A stretch of DNA of 64,000 nucleotides from Segatella copri (GCF_019249795.2 NZ_CP156891.1:906001-970000); one strand, 5' to 3'. Positions 32,509 through 42,769 are shown, numbered from the stretch's first letter. Made by a program: numbers and translations. Notes: generated from the letters alone by a model not told the origin.

Positions 32509-33555
32509 ATGGAACAAAGAGTAATCATATCAACCAAACTGGAAAGCGAACTGGTAAGTGCACTTTCTGAGTGTGAGCACGACAAGCTTTTTGTGCTTAC
32601 AGATACTACGACATTGGAACTATGCATGCCTGTATTGCAGAGTTTTTACTGCATGAAGGAAGCCCATATCATCACTATTCCGGCTACCGACAGCCATAAA
32701 GACATCGACAGTCTGATGATGGTATGGAAAGGACTGCAGGAGGGAGGAGCTTCACGCCACTCCTGTATGATTAATCTGGGCGGCGGCATGATAACCGACC
32801 TTGGTGGCTTTGCTGCCAGCACTTTTAAGAGAGGTATCAACTTTATCAATATCCCTACCACCCTGCTGGCTATGGTAGACGCATCGGTAGGTGGAAAGAC
32901 AGGCATCAACTTCGGCGGACTGAAGAACGAAGTAGGTGTGTTTAACGATTCTAAGTTTGTTATTCTCGATACAGAGTTCCTGAAGACGCTCGATGCAGAA
33001 AACATCTGTTCGGGCTATGCAGAGATGCTGAAACACGGTCTGATTTCTACAGAAGCAATGTGGGAAGAACTGGTCAGTTCCGACCTCGACAAGCCTGATT
33101 TGAAGCAGTTGCAGCGCATGGTAGGCGACAGCGTGAAGGTAAAGGAGCGCATTGTAGAGCAGGATCCTCACGAGCAGGGCATCCGCAAGGCGCTGAACCT
33201 GGGTCATACTTTCGGTCATGCATTCGAGAGTTGGGCATTGAAGCGCAAGCCTATCCTGCATGGTTATGCAGTGGCATTCGGTCTCATCCCTGAACTCTAT
33301 CTGAGTGTTGCCAAAACCGGATTCCCTACTGAGAAGATGCGCCAGACCGTAAACTTCATCAAGGAATTCTATGGTACACTGGATATTACCTGCGATGACT
33401 ATGATGAGCTCATCGAGCTGATGCACCATGACAAGAAGAACCAGAATGGCATCATCAACTTCACGATGCTGGGCGGCATAGGCGATATCCGTATCAACCA
33501 GACAGCTACGACAGAAGAGATCAAGGAAGCACTTGACTTCTTCAGAGAAGGATAA
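32509..33555 (+). CDS. aroB: 3-dehydroquinate synthase
   Basis: The 348-residue enzyme shows the AroB core: NLGGGMITDLGGFAASTFKR (NAD-binding), NIPTTLLAMVDASVGGKTGINFGGLKNEVG, and zinc-ligand segments GYAEMLKHGL and LNLGHTFGHAFE. It converts DAHP to 3-dehydroquinate, the second step of the shikimate pathway. Full length. It is monocistronic with its own promoter and convergent with menE, whose stop lies 33 bases away. Confidence 0.96.
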   Translation: MEQRVIISTKLESELVSALSECEHDKLFVLTDTTTLELCMPVLQSFYCMKEAHIITIPATDSHKDIDSLMMVWKGLQEGGASRHSCMINLGGGMITDLGGFAASTFKRGINFINIPTTLLAMVDASVGGKTGINFGGLKNEVGVFNDSKFVILDTEFLKTLDAENICSGYAEMLKHGLISTEAMWEELVSSDLDKPDLKQLQRMVGDSVKVKERIVEQDPHEQGIRKALNLGHTFGHAFESWALKRKPILHGYAVAFGLIPELYLSVAKTGFPTEKMRQTVNFIKEFYGTLDITCDDYDELIELMHHDKKNQNGIINFTMLGGIGDIRINQTATTEEIKEALDFFREG

Positions 33556-33588
33556 TTCAGCTAAAGAATCTTTCTTCAGAGAATCCCT

Positions 33589-34572
33589 TTAAAGAAAGAT
33601 AGAGCGCTTCGGCTTTCCGGTTTCGGTAAGTGGGAGTTGGTTTACATGAAGATATTCCCTTGGAATCCAATATTTATGATCAGATAAGAGGCGGCGAACA
33701 GTCGCCTCTACTTTTTTCATATCCTCATCTTCCGTCAAGAGGACAGCAATTTCTCCAAACTTCCCGTCTTTCTTCTTGACAATCATGAAAGGTTTTTCAA
33801 GATAAGGCTTCAACAGAGCCTCAACCTCTTCTATCTGTATCTTGATGCCTCCGCTGCAAATCACATTGTCTTTTCTGCCTTTGATGCGAAAACGGAGTTT
33901 TTCCACCTTATTATATATATAGGATTCTATTTCCACTATATCGTTCGTTACCAGGGGCTCTGCACAGACCTGCGGAGCATCTATTACCAGACATCCTTCA
34001 TCGGTCTGACTGATTTTCACACTATCGAAAGGCTGGTACCATTCGCTGGCCTTATCACCATTAATTCTTCTCAGGGCAATATGCGAGAGCGTTTCGGTCA
34101 TTCCGTAGGTACTCCAGATGGCAATATCGCCGGGAAGAGCCTTCAGTTTCTGTTCGAGAGCCTCATCTATGGCCCCACCACCGATAATAAGATGACTGAT
34201 GCGGCAGAGACGAGCCCGCTCTTCAGGAACCTGCAGGGTGTTATAAACCTGCATCGGGACCATCGCAGCGAAGGTAATCTCTTCATTTACATCTTTCAAA
34301 GGATGCCCACTTGGGTAAACTGAAATAAGATGGAGATGGCGCTCTATACTCCGCACCACCACCATCTTACCTGCAATATAATCGAGCGACATACAGAGCA
34401 GGGCGCTATCACCAGGTTTCAATCCCAGGAAATCACAAGTGATGCGGGCCGAGTTGAGCATCCGCTTTTTCTCAACCAACATCGGTTTAGGCTTGCCTGT
34501 AGAACCACTTGTATGAACAAGCATCCGGTCGCTACCGTTATTCCATTCTGAAAGGAATTCTTCTAAAGTCAT
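33589..34572 (-). CDS. menE: o-Succinylbenzoate-CoA ligase (MenE-type AMP-binding)
   Basis: This 327-residue AMP-forming ligase starts almost directly with the P-loop LVHTSGSTGKPKPMLVEKK, has IWSTYGMTETLSHIA near residue 155, and RIKGRKDNVICSGGIKIQIEEVEALL near 230. It lacks the N-terminal 100 or more residues of larger ligases, a short form usual for MenE in this phylum. It activates o-succinylbenzoate to its CoA thioester in menaquinone synthesis. The start overlaps the menC stop by four bases, supporting the substrate assignment. Confidence 0.9.
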   Translation of the reverse strand: MTLEEFLSEWNNGSDRMLVHTSGSTGKPKPMLVEKKRMLNSARITCDFLGLKPGDSALLCMSLDYIAGKMVVVRSIERHLHLISVYPSGHPLKDVNEEITFAAMVPMQVYNTLQVPEERARLCRISHLIIGGGAIDEALEQKLKALPGDIAIWSTYGMTETLSHIALRRINGDKASEWYQPFDSVKISQTDEGCLVIDAPQVCAEPLVTNDIVEIESYIYNKVEKLRFRIKGRKDNVICSGGIKIQIEEVEALLKPYLEKPFMIVKKKDGKFGEIAVLLTEDEDMKKVEATVRRLLSDHKYWIPREYLHVNQLPLTETGKPKRSIFL

Positions 34573-35693
34573 TTTACTACAAACAGTTTGTCACCACGAA
34601 TCTCCAAAGGCATCGGTATATTATCAGTAAAGAGCTGTCCGGTGCCCAAGCCTTGCGGCATCTTAACATTAGAACCATATACTTTAGCTGCATAATGAGC
34701 AATAGCATTCAGACCGATATTACTCTCAAGAGCAGAAGTAATCCAGCTGCCGATACCACGCTGGTTAGCCAGTTCTATCCACTCGTTACATCCATAGATT
34801 CCACCATGAAGTGAAGGCTTGAGGATGATATACTGAGGACGGACCGTATCGAGCAAAGCCTGCTTCATACTCCGGACATTCACACCAATCAACTCCTCGT
34901 CTAGGGCGATAGGAAGCGGTGTTTCGCGACAGAGCTGGGCCATCTTAGGCCACTGATGCTGCTTGATAGGCTGCTCTATCGAATGAATGTCATATTTAGC
35001 CAAAGCCTCCAGCTGACTCATTGCATTCTCCGGCAAAAAGCCACCATTGGCATCTACACGCAACTCAACCTGCTCCTTGGTATACACATCACGGATGCGC
35101 TTGATGAGATCAAGTTCCTTGAAAAAATCGATGGCACCGATCTTCAGTTTCACGCAATGGAAACCCGCCTGGAGCTTCTCCTCCAGCCGTGCCAGCATCT
35201 CCTCGTAGGTTCCCATCCACACCAATCCGTTGATGGTGATTCCCTCTTCTCCCCTACCGAAAGGAGAGTCGAAAAGTTCTGTCAGGTTCTCCATTCCGGC
35301 TGGAACAGAAACCCCTTTCTGCTTCAACATTTCTGAAGAAGATGCTCCTTCAGCAGGAACAATCTCCAAAAACTTCTTCGCTGCATCGAAGAACGAAGCG
35401 AAGGCTGTTTCCAAACCGAAGGTGATGCTAGGATAAGCACGAATCATATCGTATGGAATGCGTCCCATCTGCTCCACCATCTGACAAACCTGTCGCAGGG
35501 TCATCTCATATTCCGGTTTGGCATCGCAACTGAGATCAGGGAGCGTAGCACACTCTCCCACTCCCTCTACTCCCGGCAATTCATCCGATGTAAGGGTGAG
35601 ATAATAACTGTGTCTCGTGGTATATACGCCACGAGACGTGCCTGCCGGCTGCTTGAAGTGGAGCGTGCGCTCCGAGATTTCTATCTTATACAT
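34569..35693 (-). CDS. menC: o-Succinylbenzoate synthase
   Basis: The 374-residue enolase-superfamily enzyme has the barrel residues in order: CVKLKIG (catalytic Lys), ELRVDANGGF (metal Asp), HSIEQPI (metal Glu), PIALDEELIG (metal Asp) and YIILKPSLHGG (second Lys). It dehydrates SHCHC to o-succinylbenzoate in menaquinone synthesis. It is coupled to menE downstream (ATGA overlap), while the GNAT-nitrilase gene lies 59 bases upstream on the same strand. Confidence 0.93.
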   Translation of the reverse strand: MYKIEISERTLHFKQPAGTSRGVYTTRHSYYLTLTSDELPGVEGVGECATLPDLSCDAKPEYEMTLRQVCQMVEQMGRIPYDMIRAYPSITFGLETAFASFFDAAKKFLEIVPAEGASSSEMLKQKGVSVPAGMENLTELFDSPFGRGEEGITINGLVWMGTYEEMLARLEEKLQAGFHCVKLKIGAIDFFKELDLIKRIRDVYTKEQVELRVDANGGFLPENAMSQLEALAKYDIHSIEQPIKQHQWPKMAQLCRETPLPIALDEELIGVNVRSMKQALLDTVRPQYIILKPSLHGGIYGCNEWIELANQRGIGSWITSALESNIGLNAIAHYAAKVYGSNVKMPQGLGTGQLFTDNIPMPLEIRGDKLFVVK

Positions 35694-35752
35694 TCTTTAT
35701 ATATCTATATATCAATACAATTGAATTCTTCACTCTTCGTTCTTCACTTCCC

Positions 35753-37282
35753 CTACTTTTTCTGTTTCAATTCGTAGAGATCCTTGCGGCGGTCGCGAAG
35801 ATTTCTTACAGCACCGTAGGTATGAAGTTCATTCAAGAGATTCAGGTCAACATCTGATACGAGAATCATCTCGGTATTAGGTGTTGCCTCTGAACGCTTG
35901 CCATCGTTAGGGAAAGCAAAGTCGCAAGGGGTGAACACGGCGCTCTGGGCATACTGGATATCCATGTTGTGAACACGTGGCAGGTTGCCCACACTACCCG
36001 CAATGGCTACATAGCACTCGTTCTCGATGGCACGCGCCTGTGCACAGACTCTTACTCGGGAGTAAGCATTCTGGGTATCGGTCATGAATGGCACGAAGAG
36101 AATCTGCATGCCATCCTCAGCCATTAATCTTGACAACTCAGGGAACTCCACATCATAGCAGATGACGATACCAATCTTACCGCAATCGGTATCAAAGGTC
36201 TGGATATGGCTACCACCACTCAATCCCCAGCACTTCTGCTCATCTGGTGTAACATGAATCTTCTCGTACATGTCTACGCTACCATCTCTGCGGCAGAGGA
36301 AGCCCACATTATAGAGGGAATCGTCCTTAAGATAAGGCATACTACCCGTGATGATATTGATGTTGTAACTGATGGCCAACTCGCGGAAACGGTCACGGAT
36401 TTCTTCGGTATACTGCGCCATCTTTCGGATGCTCTGCGCCTCACCCAAATCATTGAAACGAGCCATCAAAGGCGCATTGAAATACTCTGGAAAGAGAATG
36501 AAATCGCTCTTGTAATCGCTCACAGAATCAACGAAGAACTCAACCTGTTCGAAGAGGTCATCCACCGAAGCGTATGGGCGCATCTGCCACTGTACCAATC
36601 CGATTCTTACGGTTGGCTTGCGGTCTACATAAGAATCCGTAGGTGGCTGATAATAGATGTTATCCCACTGCAAGAGGGTGGCGCAGTGTTCGCTCTCCTC
36701 ATCACTAGGAAGATAGTTGCGGATTACGCGGCGCACGTGGAAATCATTGGAAAGCTGGAAGGTAAGAACCGGGTCATAGATTTCACGGTTTCTTACATGC
36801 TCGATATACTCCTTAGGGCGCATCTTATCGGCATACTTGTGATAGTTTGGTATACGACCGCCAAACATGATAGCCTTCAAGTTGAGCTTCTCGCAGAGTT
36901 CCTTACGATACTCATACATACGGCGAGCCAGGCGCAAACCACGATAATCAGGGTGGATAAATACCTCGATGCCGTAAAGAATGTTTCCATTAGGATCGTG
37001 GGTATTGAAGGTTTCATTACCCGTAACCTGAGCATAGGTATGATCGCCCTTCACCATATTATAATTGACGATGATAGAGAGCGCACAGCCCACAATCTTA
37101 TCATCAACGATAATAACCACCTGACCCTCAGGGAAGATAGTAATGAGTTTCTTAATCTGTTCTTTTGTCCAAAATACATCTGAGTCTGCGTAAATACGCC
37201 TAAATGACTTGGCAAGCTGATCATAATCCTCCATACGGAGGTTGCGCATGCCTACCTTTTCGATTTTTCGAGTTGGTTCCAT
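35753..37282 (-). CDS. GNAT acetyltransferase - carbon-nitrogen hydrolase fusion protein
   Basis: An N-terminal GNAT domain (about residues 10-200; IVDDKIVGCALSIIV, IHPDYRGLRLARRMYEYRKE) is fused to a nitrilase-type C-N hydrolase (about 225-500) with its triad: Glu in LFPEYFNAP, Lys in YEKIHVTPDE, Cys in GIVICYDVEFPEL. The pair probably acts on one amide-containing metabolite, but the substrate is unknown. I place the start at ATG 37282 because the promoter -7 box overlaps the alternative ATG at 37321. A 60-base gap leads to menC. Confidence 0.88.
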   Translation of the reverse strand: MEPTRKIEKVGMRNLRMEDYDQLAKSFRRIYADSDVFWTKEQIKKLITIFPEGQVVIIVDDKIVGCALSIIVNYNMVKGDHTYAQVTGNETFNTHDPNGNILYGIEVFIHPDYRGLRLARRMYEYRKELCEKLNLKAIMFGGRIPNYHKYADKMRPKEYIEHVRNREIYDPVLTFQLSNDFHVRRVIRNYLPSDEESEHCATLLQWDNIYYQPPTDSYVDRKPTVRIGLVQWQMRPYASVDDLFEQVEFFVDSVSDYKSDFILFPEYFNAPLMARFNDLGEAQSIRKMAQYTEEIRDRFRELAISYNINIITGSMPYLKDDSLYNVGFLCRRDGSVDMYEKIHVTPDEQKCWGLSGGSHIQTFDTDCGKIGIVICYDVEFPELSRLMAEDGMQILFVPFMTDTQNAYSRVRVCAQARAIENECYVAIAGSVGNLPRVHNMDIQYAQSAVFTPCDFAFPNDGKRSEATPNTEMILVSDVDLNLLNELHTYGAVRNLRDRRKDLYELKQKK

Positions 37283-37318
37283 AACAACTGTATTTTTATT
37301 ATTATCTAAATCTGGGTG

Positions 37319-37349
37319 CAAAGATACAGCAAATTATAGATACGACAAA
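37319..37349 (-). promoter_or_regulatory. Promoter of the GNAT-nitrilase gene
   Basis: On the minus strand TTTG (37349-37346) and TATCTTTG (37326-37319) are 19 bases apart. The -7 box covers an upstream in-frame ATG (37321), fixing the start downstream. Confidence 0.75.
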
Positions 37350-37432
37350 GAGTTTTCGCAAATAATTGACATTTACGAAAACTCTTTTCATGTATTTTAC
37401 ACAAAGAGCGCGTTTACGCTTAAAATCAGATG

Positions 37433-39151
37433 CTAATATTTGGCAGTTTCCTGTGGAATCGCTTTATCATGATCATCCAGATAAAACAACTTCACAGGAT
37501 GATACTTCTCACTTGCCACAGAATATTTATCCTGGCGATAACGGGTCAGGATGCCTCCTATCCCCAACATCGTATGAAAAGCCGAAAGACTCGTCTGTAC
37601 CTGTTGGGTACGATGACCAGACAAAGTTTTCAGTATTCCCGGATATTGTTTTCCATAACCAGATGATGTCCAGATGATGAAAGGAACATGCAGCTCATAA
37701 TCAGATGCCTTCGGGGCGGCGTGCAGAAAGAGGCGACGGTCATCATCAAAGATATTCTCTCCATGGTCGCTGGTATAGAGCATCGCCGATGTAGGTTGGC
37801 TATATACCCCATCCGTCTTTGCCTGAGTCTTCTCCCATTTCTGCAGACGTTCTACGATACCATGCAGGATATAATCGGTATACCGGATGGTATTATCGTA
37901 TGCATTCAGCAGGTCACGCCGGTTCTCTGGCTTCGCTTCGCTCTTACAGTCAGGTTTAAAGAAAGCGAAATTACGGGGATAGCGCTCCTGGTAATTAAAG
38001 TGAGAACCATAAGTATGAAGTACCACGAAGAGTTTCCGATAACGGTATTGCTTGGATGAAGAAGCATCTGCCGCAGGCAATATCCCATCCAACTTCTGCA
38101 ACAAATCACTATCATAATGATTATCTTTTGCAGAAGCACCTTCCTTCAGGAAGTAATGTTCATCAGCCTGTTCGCCAAGGAAATCAATAAAAGAATGATT
38201 AGGTAGCTGATTGCTGATAAATACGGTATGAAATCCCGCCTCCCTGAAAGCTGCCAGGATACCTTTCTCATGAAAGAGACGTTCGAAATCCTCTGCTGAT
38301 GCAGCCGACAGGAGCATAGGAACACTTTTATGCGTAGTATTACTCTGGGTTGTAGCATCGGGAAAAGCTATGATTCCAGGAGTCTTGGAAAGCAAAGGAT
38401 TGGTATCGCGCGGATAGCCATAGAGACTGAAATTGTGGGCTCTCGCCGTCTCTCCCACCACCATCACATACACCTCGGGAGCCTCAGCATCGTGCTCGCT
38501 CCTGGCATCAAACCTGAAATTTCGGCTTGCCTCCCTGTAATTCTCTGAAGCCGCATCACGCTCGAAAGCAAGATAGAGATTATAGCAAACGTTAACAGGA
38601 TAAAGCTGGTTGCGTAAGCGATAATCATCTACAGCCACATAGCAAGCCAGCAGACAGAATAAACCGACAGCAGCTATCTCCAAAGCCCAACGACGCACTC
38701 GATGCTGGAGTTGAACCACTATCATCCCTTTCTTGCTGATATTGACAATGGCCAGAACCAGCAAAGGAAGATAAACCACAAAAACACCCACCACGGCAGG
38801 CAACAGATTATCAAGCAGTTCCTTCACCTCGCCAGGATTGGTAGTTACAAGATTCAGAAACATATCTACCGCTATCACTCCCGTCCCGAAGAGATAAAGC
38901 AATACCAGTTGGAAGGCAGCGAAAAAAACAAAAAGAAAAGCCCACCAGATCATCTTACCCGGACATCTGGTTAACGAAAAGAACCACATGTAGAGTGCCA
39001 AAGGCAGCAACACATTGGCACCACAAGCCCAAGGTGCCAGACATTCAGTATAGCACAGAGCTATATTAGGCAACAACAATGCTCCCACAGCATACCCGTA
39101 AAGGAATGCTCCCGATGACACCTTATTATATATATCCGTAAAACTGTTCAT
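37433..39151 (-). CDS. Phosphoethanolamine transferase, sulfatase superfamily (EptA-like)
   Basis: The 572-residue protein has about five N-terminal membrane helices (to about residue 165) and a periplasmic alkaline-phosphatase-fold domain: VMVVGETARAHNFSLYGYPR (metal Glu), then ATTQSNTTHKSVPMLLSAAS with the nucleophilic Thr, and MLYTSDHGENIFDD (metal Asp-His). It transfers phosphoethanolamine from phosphatidylethanolamine to a surface glycan or lipid A; such modification can lower binding of cationic peptides, but the acceptor here is not known. It is the last gene of an envelope operon with the TamA-like and PCMD genes. Confidence 0.88.
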   Translation of the reverse strand: MNSFTDIYNKVSSGAFLYGYAVGALLLPNIALCYTECLAPWACGANVLLPLALYMWFFSLTRCPGKMIWWAFLFVFFAAFQLVLLYLFGTGVIAVDMFLNLVTTNPGEVKELLDNLLPAVVGVFVVYLPLLVLAIVNISKKGMIVVQLQHRVRRWALEIAAVGLFCLLACYVAVDDYRLRNQLYPVNVCYNLYLAFERDAASENYREASRNFRFDARSEHDAEAPEVYVMVVGETARAHNFSLYGYPRDTNPLLSKTPGIIAFPDATTQSNTTHKSVPMLLSAASAEDFERLFHEKGILAAFREAGFHTVFISNQLPNHSFIDFLGEQADEHYFLKEGASAKDNHYDSDLLQKLDGILPAADASSSKQYRYRKLFVVLHTYGSHFNYQERYPRNFAFFKPDCKSEAKPENRRDLLNAYDNTIRYTDYILHGIVERLQKWEKTQAKTDGVYSQPTSAMLYTSDHGENIFDDDRRLFLHAAPKASDYELHVPFIIWTSSGYGKQYPGILKTLSGHRTQQVQTSLSAFHTMLGIGGILTRYRQDKYSVASEKYHPVKLFYLDDHDKAIPQETAKY

Positions 39152-39209
39152 TCTACTTTTTCATTAACACTTTAAAGAGCATTATCAAACTACATAAAGA
39201 GCATTATTA

Positions 39210-40385
39210 CTAAAACGCTTCATTGATATTGAAGAGAAAACCAGACTGCCCCGACTTACCGAATCCATAATCCAGACGTACATTCACATTCTTCTTAAAT
39301 TCCCAGCGATAACCTACACCGGCATTCGGCAAAATCTGTTTAGAGCGCAATGCCGAGAATTTCGGGAAGATGGTTCCTGCTCCAACCCACACTACGATTC
39401 CATTACGCTTCCATACATGTTGGCGCAACTCAACCGTAGCTTCCAGAGAATGCTTATCGCGATAACGGCCTTCATAATAGCCACGCATGGAATGAGTACC
39501 ACCCAATTCAGCCATCATTCCCCACGAAGGATTGCCAAAGTTGAGGTTAGCCCCAATGTCCTCGGCAAGAACCGTTCCCTTACCCAGTCGCTGATAGGCA
39601 TCAAAACGAAATGCCGTCGTACTGAAAGCATAATCATTTCCCATAAATCCAGGTCTGAACATCTGATTGATATTCAGATAGATACCACGATGTGGATTCG
39701 TAAGATTATCTCTGTTATCATATACCAGAGAAACGCCAGCTCCTACATTCCAAGTATGCTGATCCATGCCTTGCAGTAATTCCGGACGCTCAATATGTTT
39801 ACCTATTACATAGTCATAACTCGCCATCGGTCCGATATAGAAATTATCTGCTACACGAAACAGGAAGCTAACTTCAGCCTGAGCCTGCCAACGCTTCATG
39901 TCACTCTTATTGGCATCGTTATCGCCCATCTCATAGCCTATTCCCCAAAAATCAGCGGGAAAAGAATAGAAATAAAGGTGATAATCGATGCGATATCTTC
40001 CTTTAGGAGCAATATGGTTACCACGGACACCCAACATATAGAAACCTACAGAACTGACATCACCATAAAGCGAGACATTAGAAGGAGGAAGAATACTGTC
40101 GTTCGGATCAGTACGGTATAGTCCTGCTGCCACCAATCCCAATCCAAACTTGGTATCAGAGGCATAATGAGGACCACCTATCACACTAAAATCGAAACGC
40201 TTATGCTTCTTGTTTTTGTTGGAATCATTAAAGTAGTCAAGAATCCGGTTCACCCATGATTTCCCGGCACGTAAAGCCATCGTATCCACCTTCTCTGCAG
40301 ATGAGATACTATCGGTTACAGAAAGCTCAGAGGCATAGCTGCCCAATGCCAACATCATAATAAGTATTGTCAGAATATGCTTCAT
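39210..40385 (-). CDS. BamA/TamA-family outer-membrane protein
   Basis: The 391-residue protein has a signal peptide (MKHILTILIMMLALGSYAS) and then a 16-strand-type surface-antigen barrel without obvious POTRA domains: FSVIGGPHYASDTKFGLGLVAAGLY, NPHRGIYLNINQMFRPG, GTHSMRGYYEGRYRDKHSLEATVELR, and the C-terminal VRLDYGFGKSGQSGFLFNINEAF. The LRG-like MRGY motif near residue 300 is typical. It sits in the outer membrane; role unproven. The gene lies 18 bases after the PCMD gene and 58 bases before the transferase gene. Confidence 0.85.
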   Translation of the reverse strand: MKHILTILIMMLALGSYASELSVTDSISSAEKVDTMALRAGKSWVNRILDYFNDSNKNKKHKRFDFSVIGGPHYASDTKFGLGLVAAGLYRTDPNDSILPPSNVSLYGDVSSVGFYMLGVRGNHIAPKGRYRIDYHLYFYSFPADFWGIGYEMGDNDANKSDMKRWQAQAEVSFLFRVADNFYIGPMASYDYVIGKHIERPELLQGMDQHTWNVGAGVSLVYDNRDNLTNPHRGIYLNINQMFRPGFMGNDYAFSTTAFRFDAYQRLGKGTVLAEDIGANLNFGNPSWGMMAELGGTHSMRGYYEGRYRDKHSLEATVELRQHVWKRNGIVVWVGAGTIFPKFSALRSKQILPNAGVGYRWEFKKNVNVRLDYGFGKSGQSGFLFNINEAF

Positions 40386-40403
40386 TTTGTTGATTTTATT
40401 ATT

Positions 40404-41366
40404 TTAATACACTAATGCTACATTATCAATCCACAAGGTATTGCCTGGAGTTCCGATATAGGCTCCACCATCGGATGAGGAGAACTGAAGAATCAGATGA
40501 GTAGGTGTTTCGTTAGCACTCGCCCATCCTACTTCTTTTACCGGCACACTCTTACCCTTGCTGTTACGGGCATAGTCAGTGGATCGCAGTCCCATAGTAG
40601 CAGCCTGATAACCTGCCATGTGGCGGATATCGCCATAATGGATTGTATAGGTAGCATCTTCCACCCATCTATTGGTACTCTTTCCGAATCTGACTACCAT
40701 CGTACCCACACGTTTAGCTGTTATATTTCCCTTAGCATCTTCATGCCGTTTCTGCAGATAGAGCACAGCTATAGCATGATCTCGACCTGCAACCGTAGAG
40801 GCTCCGCTAAATCCATTCTGCTTGATACGATTGGCTGCATTAGGAAAAGAAGTCTTATAATCAAAGCGCAAAGCCTTAGGACGTGCGGTGAATGGTATAC
40901 CCCAGTTGATGGCTTTAGGACCATCCTTGGTACTTGTTATCGGTTCACGAACATTACCCAGAAAGAGAGAACCGGCAGCCAATACCTTGATATTGATGAG
41001 TCCCAGCACTTTTACTTTCTCAATATGGGTTACCAGTTTGGCACAATATCCACTACCATGTTTATCACGAAACACAGAGTTATTCGTCTTATAGATGCCC
41101 GATACATGTGCCAGGACATTAGAAGAACCCCAAGGCGAACCACCCTTATTGGTATAAGGAATATTACCATTGACAGTCATATTAGGTCCAACGGCATAAA
41201 CTGTTTTCTGATTTCCTCCGATAATGCCTGATTCTTTGATATTCCTGACTACCCAGTGGTCCATATTACCATATTTAAAAGGAACCACCTTTCCCTGTCC
41301 CTTAACGGGAAGGCACGGCAAGGTAGCAACCGCCATAACGATGCCTGATATTATTATTTTCTTCAT
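40404..41366 (-). CDS. PCMD-domain exported protein
   Basis: The 320-residue protein starts with a signal sequence (MKKIIISGIVMAVATLPCLPVKGQ). The remainder resembles the PCMD (putative carbohydrate metabolism) family: an N-terminal part with YGNMDHWVVRNIKES and a C-terminal jelly-roll-like half ending HLILQFSSSDGGAYIGTPGNTLWIDNVALVY. The family occurs at the surface of Bacteroidota, often near glycan genes; activity is unknown. It is the first gene of a three-gene operon, with a minus-strand -7 box at 41397-41404. Confidence 0.8.
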   Translation of the reverse strand: MKKIIISGIVMAVATLPCLPVKGQGKVVPFKYGNMDHWVVRNIKESGIIGGNQKTVYAVGPNMTVNGNIPYTNKGGSPWGSSNVLAHVSGIYKTNNSVFRDKHGSGYCAKLVTHIEKVKVLGLINIKVLAAGSLFLGNVREPITSTKDGPKAINWGIPFTARPKALRFDYKTSFPNAANRIKQNGFSGASTVAGRDHAIAVLYLQKRHEDAKGNITAKRVGTMVVRFGKSTNRWVEDATYTIHYGDIRHMAGYQAATMGLRSTDYARNSKGKSVPVKEVGWASANETPTHLILQFSSSDGGAYIGTPGNTLWIDNVALVY

Positions 41367-41497
41367 ATCTGTTTCTTTTATATATCATTAAGGCTGCAAA
41401 GATAGAAAAATATTTTCTAGTTTTTAGTTTTCTTCGACATAAAGCATAAAAAATTAAGAAATAATAATATATTTACTGCATTTTAATTGTCATAAAA

Positions 41498-41539
41498 CAA
41501 AAAAGTCCTGCATTTGCTGTTATAAACAAATACAGGACT
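41498..41539 (-). terminator. Terminator after rfbB
   Basis: Read on the minus strand, arms 41539-41527 and 41516-41504 (13 bases, perfect) are followed by a T-run (A-run at 41498-41503 on plus). It lies about 95 bases after the rfbB stop. Confidence 0.8.
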
Positions 41540-41568
41540 CCTGATTCAATATACAAAACAGAATCTCT

Positions 41569-41612
41569 TGCACCGGTTACAATAGAGACATGCACCGGTT
41601 ACAATAGAAACA
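41569..41612. repeat. 22-bp unit, two tandem copies
   Basis: Units 41569-41590 and 41591-41612 differ at one position and contain GCACCGGTTACAATAGA. They lie between the rfbB stop and its terminator. Confidence 0.9.
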
Positions 41613-41635
41613 TGTTCCGATTACTCCAAAAGCTA

Positions 41636-42769
41636 TTATCGGTTTGAATACATATTATCATAATACTTCTGATAATCACCAGAGGTTACATTGTCCATCC
41701 ATTCCTGGTTCTCGAGATACCATTTCACGGTTTCCTCGATACCCTCCTCAAACTGAAGAGATGGCTCCCAGCCGAGTTCCTTCTGCAACTTTCTAGAGTC
41801 AATAGCATAACGCATATCGTGACCCTTTCTGTCTGTTACATAAGTGATGAGATCCAAATCCTCGCCTTCCTTTCTGCCGAGCAGACGGTCAACGGTCTTG
41901 ATAACCACCTTGATGATATCGATATTCTTCCACTCGTTGAAACCGCCGATGTTGTAAGTCTCGGCAATCTTTCCCTTGTGGAAAATCATATCGATGGCAC
42001 GGGCATGATCTACTACATACAACCAGTCGCGCACGTTCTCACCCTTACCATATACTGGCAATGGCTTGCGATGACGGATATTGTTGATAAACAGAGGAAT
42101 CAACTTCTCTGGGAACTGGTATGGACCGTAGTTGTTAGAGCAGTTGGTCACGATGGTAGGCATACCGTATGTATCGTGGAAAGCACGGACGAAATGGTCT
42201 GAGCTTGCCTTGGATGCAGAATATGGAGAGTGAGGATTGTACTTGGTTGTCTCCAGGAAGAACTCCTCGCCGTAAGCCTCGTGGTTCTTACCGCTGGATG
42301 CCTTGGTAGTGAAAGGAGCAGGAATGCCCTCTGGATGAGTCATCTGCAATGCACCGTATACCTCATCGGTAGAGATGTGGTAGAAGCGCTTACCCTCGTA
42401 TCCTTCAGGAAGACTCTCCCAGTAAATCTTTGCCGCCTGGAGCAGAGACAGGGTTCCCATCACGTTGGTATGAGCGAAAGTGAATGGATCCTTGATACTT
42501 CTATCTACGTGGCTCTCGGCAGCGAGATGGATGATGCCATCCACCTTGTAGTCCTGCATCAGTTTCAACATCAGGTCGAAATCACAGATGTCGCCCTTAA
42601 CGAAAGTATAGTTAGGCTTGTTCTCGATGTCCTTGAGGTTAGCCAGGTTGCCTGCGTATGTCAACTTGTCGAGGTTGATGATGTGATACTCAGGGTATTT
42701 GTTCACGAAAAGTCTTACTACGTGTGAGCCGATGAAACCAGCACCGCCCGTGATAATGATATTCTTCAT
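41636..42769 (-). CDS. rfbB: dTDP-glucose 4,6-dehydratase
   Basis: The 377-residue SDR enzyme has the N-terminal NAD-binding TGGAGFIGSHVVRLF, FHLA-type HLAAESHVDRSI, STDEVYGAL, and YSASKASSDHFVRAF (catalytic Tyr and Lys). It dehydrates dTDP-glucose to the 4-keto-6-deoxy sugar in dTDP-rhamnose synthesis. A short insertion around residues 135-165 is usual for the Bacteroidota form. It lies 26 bases after rfbD, so both are co-transcribed; rfbA and rfbC are not in this window. Confidence 0.95.
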   Translation of the reverse strand: MKNIIITGGAGFIGSHVVRLFVNKYPEYHIINLDKLTYAGNLANLKDIENKPNYTFVKGDICDFDLMLKLMQDYKVDGIIHLAAESHVDRSIKDPFTFAHTNVMGTLSLLQAAKIYWESLPEGYEGKRFYHISTDEVYGALQMTHPEGIPAPFTTKASSGKNHEAYGEEFFLETTKYNPHSPYSASKASSDHFVRAFHDTYGMPTIVTNCSNNYGPYQFPEKLIPLFINNIRHRKPLPVYGKGENVRDWLYVVDHARAIDMIFHKGKIAETYNIGGFNEWKNIDIIKVVIKTVDRLLGRKEGEDLDLITYVTDRKGHDMRYAIDSRKLQKELGWEPSLQFEEGIEETVKWYLENQEWMDNVTSGDYQKYYDNMYSNR